From assembly GCF_905475345.1 (NCBI RefSeq), contig NC_066605.1, forward strand, positions 3,497,501 to 3,561,500: 64,000 bases of DNA. Direction: 5' to 3'. The translations under genes and the position numbers were made by a program. The notes beneath the pieces were generated by a model that saw only the letters and a program-made list of their open reading frames with translations, made no database searches and had not been told where the DNA came from. The DNA comes from Vespula vulgaris (Eukaryota; Arthropoda; Insecta; Hymenoptera; Vespidae). Shown one piece after another: positions 62,916-64,000 of the stretch (position 1 is the first letter of the stretch; each line of letters begins with the position of its first letter).

Positions 62916-64000
62916 ATGCCATTGAAAATACTCGTTCTTCTTCTTATTTTTTTTCTTCCGAAGGCTATAAGATCCTACGAATTTTTTTCTATCAGCGACA
63001 AACAAATTCCTTTTATCATAGACATTTGCAAATTATACGGTCAAAAATCTGCGATTCTCTTATATCCCGAATCTGAAAAAGGTAAATTTCTCGTTTTCTT
63101 TTCTTCATTTCTACTAGATTTATTTTCTTCTTCTTCAGAAATGGAAATGTCAACGATAATGTTCAAATGGAGATGTGCATTGTCTCGGGAAGGTATTGCG
63201 ACCACGAACTTGCGCTTTTCACAATTGCACGAATCATTGTACTACGATAAACAAATAGTACGACCGTTTTATATCGTGATGATTTCTAATTACAACGCGA
63301 TAAAGGAATTCTCTTTATCAACAAGTATTTTTGACATGTCTTCAGCTATATGGCTAGTGATATTTCTGTACAAGGAAGATAACACCGATTATTGTCACAG
63401 TCCACCAGGTAATATATTTCATTTAAAATTCAACTCTGAAATGTTGGTCTTATGCAGTACTGAAAATACATTACGAGAATGGTATTCGATCAATACCAAT
63501 CGAACTGAGATCAATGATGTAGCTACATGGAGCTTAGAAAGAGGAATTACTAAAATAGTTTCAAATTCTCTTTACGAAAGAAGACATAATTTACACGGTC
63601 TGATCATGAGAGCTGTTGTAGTGAAGGTAAAATATTTTCGCCTAAATATTTATTCTATTTTCTATTTAAAAAGATTTGTATTTATTTTTTTTCTTCATTT
63701 TTTCTTTTTTTCCTTTAGGATTCACTATTCGTAAATGTAAAGAAAAATGGCGAATTAGATGGTATATATGGAGAAATATTCAAAGAACTTTCTGTCAATC
63801 TCAATTTTAGTTTCGACATTGTTTCGGAAGTAAACGAACATGGAAGATGGAATCCAAGAACAAAAACTTGGTCTGGTGCAATTGCAGAATTATATTATGG
63901 ACGTGCTGACATTTCTCTTTCAGAGTTTTCCATGACCAATGCCAGATTAAATGCCGTTGACTTCACGCTTCCTATTTTAAACTCCAAAGATTGTCTCTTC
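62916..64000 (+). CDS. Divergent ionotropic receptor, partial at right edge
   Basis: Start of an IR channel gene: exons 62916-63081, 63139-63626 and 63719 to the window end (94 of the expected 110 codons of exon 3). All are open with GT-AG introns. Begins MPLKILVLLLIFFLPKAIRS, close to the copy at 4907, of which it is the segmental-duplication sister. S1 keeps SEFSMTNAR, with the arginine at about 294. Exon 2 shows two departures from the family: RCGTENILREW is LCSTENTLREW. Upstream it lacks the 16-bp motif. Exons 4-8 lie outside, so whether it has the C-tail frameshift of its sister cannot be told. Confidence 0.88.

Noticed and set aside
1..64000. CRISPR arrays, tRNA or rRNA genes, bacterial operons
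   Set aside because: No regular spacer-repeat structure and no RNA-gene signature seen; composition, introns and gene family are those of an insect nuclear genome.

Overview
This window is AT-rich eukaryotic nuclear DNA, dense in microsatellites, with short GT-AG introns. I read it as an insect genome, most likely a hymenopteran (bee, wasp or ant). The group is inferred from composition and from the receptor family; no species can be named. No bacterial, phage, CRISPR, rRNA or recognisable tRNA feature was seen.

The window is dominated by one gene family: a tandem array of divergent ionotropic receptors (IRs), the insect chemosensory relatives of ionotropic glutamate receptors. An intact copy has eight coding exons whose lengths hardly vary: exon 1 of 166-175 bp, exon 2 of 488, exon 3 of 330, exon 4 of 166, exon 5 of 209, exon 6 of 90-93, exon 7 of 164, exon 8 of about 304-325. 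It encodes about 641-648 residues: signal peptide, N-terminal region, S1 half of the ligand-binding domain, M1, a pore loop (LEIWGIFCQQG), M3 with a YSAALISFLT-type motif, S2, M4 and a basic C-terminal tail. Membership of the IR75-like clade is possible but not proven.

Layout: an IR pseudogene on the minus strand at 51-1134, meeting a plus-strand exon-6 fragment at 1205; a near-intact plus gene at 4907-7304 whose C-tail is frameshifted; a long stretch at 7.4-17.9 kb without IRs, holding an RpS10 pseudogene (12810-13346), a GC-richer CCAAT-rich block (13.9-16.1 kb) and one dispersed repeat present twice; an internally deleted plus pseudogene at 17982-19577; then a run of minus-strand copies: intact 21941-25019, intact 27391-30344, pseudogene 33105-36237, intact 38732-41863, pseudogene 44815-47381; a plus pseudogene interrupted by an insertion at 50810-52931; intact minus 53596-56684; an isolated exon-8 fragment at 58813; and a plus gene running off the right edge from 62916.

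The minus copies sit in repeating units of roughly 5.5-6 kb that also carry conserved non-IR segments. Seven copies share a 16-bp motif, GGAAGTCACGCGATGT, about 160-200 bp upstream of the start; the copies at 4907, 17982 and 62916 lack it. The first and last plus genes share more than 3 kb of upstream sequence, and the copies at 50.8 and 56.7 kb are arms of an inverted duplication about 2 kb long. Together this is a birth-and-death chemoreceptor cluster: five intact or near-intact genes plus one truncated by the window edge, five pseudogenes and at least two fragments.
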